Of a stretch of 64,000 bases of DNA, positions 62,582-64,000 are shown in pieces. The translations under genes and the position numbers were made by a program. The stretch is from Kordia sp. (GTDB lineage Bacteria > Bacteroidota > Bacteroidia > Flavobacteriales > Flavobacteriaceae): positions 1 through 64,000 of the forward strand of contig NZ_JAKVBC010000004.1 in the NCBI RefSeq assembly GCF_022447245.1, read 5' to 3'. The notes under the pieces were generated by a model. The model had not been told where the DNA came from. It did no database searches and saw only the letters and a list, made by a program, of their open reading frames with translations. The first letter of the stretch is position 1, and each line of letters opens with the position of its first letter.

Positions 62582-62611
62582 TAAAATCACAAGCCACATA
62601 TAAAATATGTG
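62573..62611 (+). promoter_or_regulatory. Tandem hairpins between rhamnose isomerase and kinase genes
   Basis: GGCTTGTG (62573-62580) pairs with CACAAGCC (62588-62595), and CACATAT (62595-62601) pairs with ATATGTG (62605-62611). The first stem includes the stop codon. They may be an mRNA processing or stability element, or partial terminators that lower kinase expression. Confidence 0.45.
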
Positions 62612-62726
62612 AGGAAAATAATTTGGTTTAGGGTTCGACGGGAGACATTTGAATATCCCGCTTCTCTACATTTAAATAGAAAAATGGTCAATTCACTCAA
62701 AATGTAAAGAGCTTAAATGCAAAACA

Positions 62727-64000
62727 ATGTGTCATACAATAATCTTCGACATAGGAAAAACCAATAAAAAGTGCTTTGTTTTTGATGAAGAATATCGGGA
62801 AGTATGGAGAGAATATTTCCGGTTTAAAGAAATTGAAGACGAAGGTGGTTTTCCTTGTGATGATGTATTAGCTATTGGAGAGTGGGTAAAAATGACCACT
62901 AAAAAACTACTTAAGAACAAGAAATTTGATATAAAAGCCATTAACTTTTCCACTTACGGGGCGAGTTTTATGCATATTGATAAAAAAGGATCACCAGTAA
63001 CGCCTTTATATAATTATCTCAAACCTTACCCTAAAGAACTACTTAATTCCTTTTATGAAAAATACGGTTCAGAAGAGCAGATTGCTCGGGAAACTGCATC
63101 TCCGCTTTTAGGTATGCTCAATTCTGGCTTTCAATTATATTGGTTAAAATATACCCAGCCAAAAGTTTATCAAAAAATACATAGGTCTCTTCATTTTCCT
63201 CAGTATTTGAGTTATTTGTTTACAGGTATTCCCATTAGTGAATTCACCAGTATAGGCTGTCATACAAGATTATGGGATTATAGTAAACATGATTATCACC
63301 ATTGGATTTACGAGGAAGATTTTGATAAAAAACTCCCCCCTATTGTAGATACGGATACCAGTATTAATACCAAAATAAACAGAAAATTCATCAAAGTTGG
63401 TGTCGGGATTCACGATAGCTCAGCTGCGCTCCTACCATATATGCGTACAAGTAATAGCACCTTTGTATTAATTTCAACCGGCACCTGGAGTATCACTCTA
63501 AATCCATTTAGTCAAGATATTTTAAGCAAAAAAGAACTTCAAAATGATTGTTTAAATTTTTTACGAATTGATGGAAATACGGTCAGAGCCAGCCGCTTAT
63601 TTTTAGGTAATGAATATGAACTGCAGTTAGAAAAATTACGAAAGCATTTTAATGTTAAAAAAAATATACATAAAAGGATACAATTCAATGAAACTATATT
63701 TAATGAACTGAATAAAGAATTCAAAAAATACTTTGCTTTTGAGTCGTTAAAATCAAAAAGAGAACAACCCGATAAAACCAACTTAAAAGCTTTTCCTACA
63801 TTTGAGATAGCTTATCATCAATTGATGCAGGAAATTGTGAAATTACAAGTTGAATCTACAAAATTAGCCATTGGTAAAACTCCCATCAAAAAAATTTTTA
63901 TCGATGGCGGCTTTGCAGATAACGATTTATTTGTAAAATTAATTAGGCTACATTTTAAAAATTATAAAATTCGAACCACCCAATCTGCCATAGGATCTGC
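62727..64000 (+). CDS. rhaB: FGGY-family carbohydrate kinase, probable rhamnulokinase (runs off the right edge)
   Basis: The gene starts at an ATG at 62727 and is open for 424 codons to the window edge. The N-terminal phosphate-binding segment is FDIGKTNKK (about 7-15), and FSTYGASFM (about 73-81) fits the substrate lobe. The catalytic base of the FGGY family is the Asp in GIHDSSAALLPY (about 234). STGTWS and the C-terminal FIDGGFADNDLFV (phosphate-binding and adenosine region) confirm the fold. In this operon it should phosphorylate L-rhamnulose for the aldolase upstream. Typical length is about 460-500, so roughly 40-70 residues are missing. Confidence 0.85.
   Translation, partial: MCHTIIFDIGKTNKKCFVFDEEYREVWREYFRFKEIEDEGGFPCDDVLAIGEWVKMTTKKLLKNKKFDIKAINFSTYGASFMHIDKKGSPVTPLYNYLKPYPKELLNSFYEKYGSEEQIARETASPLLGMLNSGFQLYWLKYTQPKVYQKIHRSLHFPQYLSYLFTGIPISEFTSIGCHTRLWDYSKHDYHHWIYEEDFDKKLPPIVDTDTSINTKINRKFIKVGVGIHDSSAALLPYMRTSNSTFVLISTGTWSITLNPFSQDILSKKELQNDCLNFLRIDGNTVRASRLFLGNEYELQLEKLRKHFNVKKNIHKRIQFNETIFNELNKEFKKYFAFESLKSKREQPDKTNLKAFPTFEIAYHQLMQEIVKLQVESTKLAIGKTPIKKIFIDGGFADNDLFVKLIRLHFKNYKIRTTQSAIGS

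Noticed and set aside
62625-62645. GGTTCGAC-like sequence suggesting a tRNA T-arm
   Set aside because: No acceptor stem, anticodon arm or D-arm can be folded around it.

Overview
The window reads as a chromosomal segment of a Bacteroidota bacterium, most likely Saprospiria. This rests on an AT-rich base composition, a PorX-type regulator, a very large PKD-repeat protein ending in a gliding-motility/type IX secretion (T9SS) tail, a DUF6427 protein, an outer-membrane beta-barrel protein of the CarboxypepD_reg type, and promoters of the Bacteroidota TTG-N19..22-TAnnTTTG form. The genus is inference. No rRNA, tRNA or CRISPR array was found.

1-14 kb is mainly core metabolism: the 5' part of a dsbD-like gene with a free-standing paralogue of its first domain, purQ, a DUF6427 membrane protein, an alpha/beta hydrolase, an MFS exporter, an HD phosphohydrolase, porX, lnt and metG. 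14-25.5 kb holds a secreted PIG-L deacetylase, DoxX and TPR membrane proteins, and a plus-strand oxidoreductase/transport/nitrilase cluster (GMC oxidoreductase, flavin monooxygenase, DUF819 permease, flavin reductase, nitrilase), followed by a membrane-anchored serine hydrolase whose start codon lies inside a strong hairpin. 25.7-29 kb is an AddA-like helicase with a degenerate nuclease domain.

29-43.3 kb is the accessory part: a ~1400-residue T9SS-exported PKD protein, a secreted M43 metalloprotease homologue lacking two zinc-binding histidines, two diverged copies of an unrecognised ~514-residue helical protein, an outer-membrane beta-barrel protein and a lipoprotein. The 3' end of the protease homologue and the tail of its convergent neighbour are duplicated 5.3 kb away.

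43.5-57.7 kb returns to housekeeping genes: ilvE, DNA-binding proteins, a FemAB/GNAT-like protein, yjjG, coaD, a macrodomain protein, acyl-CoA carboxylase beta, a three-gene phosphatase/GNAT operon and a Tat-exported Gfo/Idh oxidoreductase. 58.0-58.6 kb is a decayed IS256-type transposase. 59.1-64 kb is an L-rhamnose catabolic operon (fused aldolase-dehydrogenase, isomerase, kinase cut by the window edge).

Two dispersed repeat families lie between the genes. Family A (six copies) has weak TAAG...CTTA terminal inverted repeats and internal hairpins whose arms change together between copies. One copy sits inside the transposase remnant, and another supplies a gene's stop codon. Family B (two copies) is about 180 bp long with 19-bp terminal inverted repeats. 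Several displayed reading frames begin at TTG or GTG with an ATG shortly downstream; where the protein family supports the ATG, I used it.
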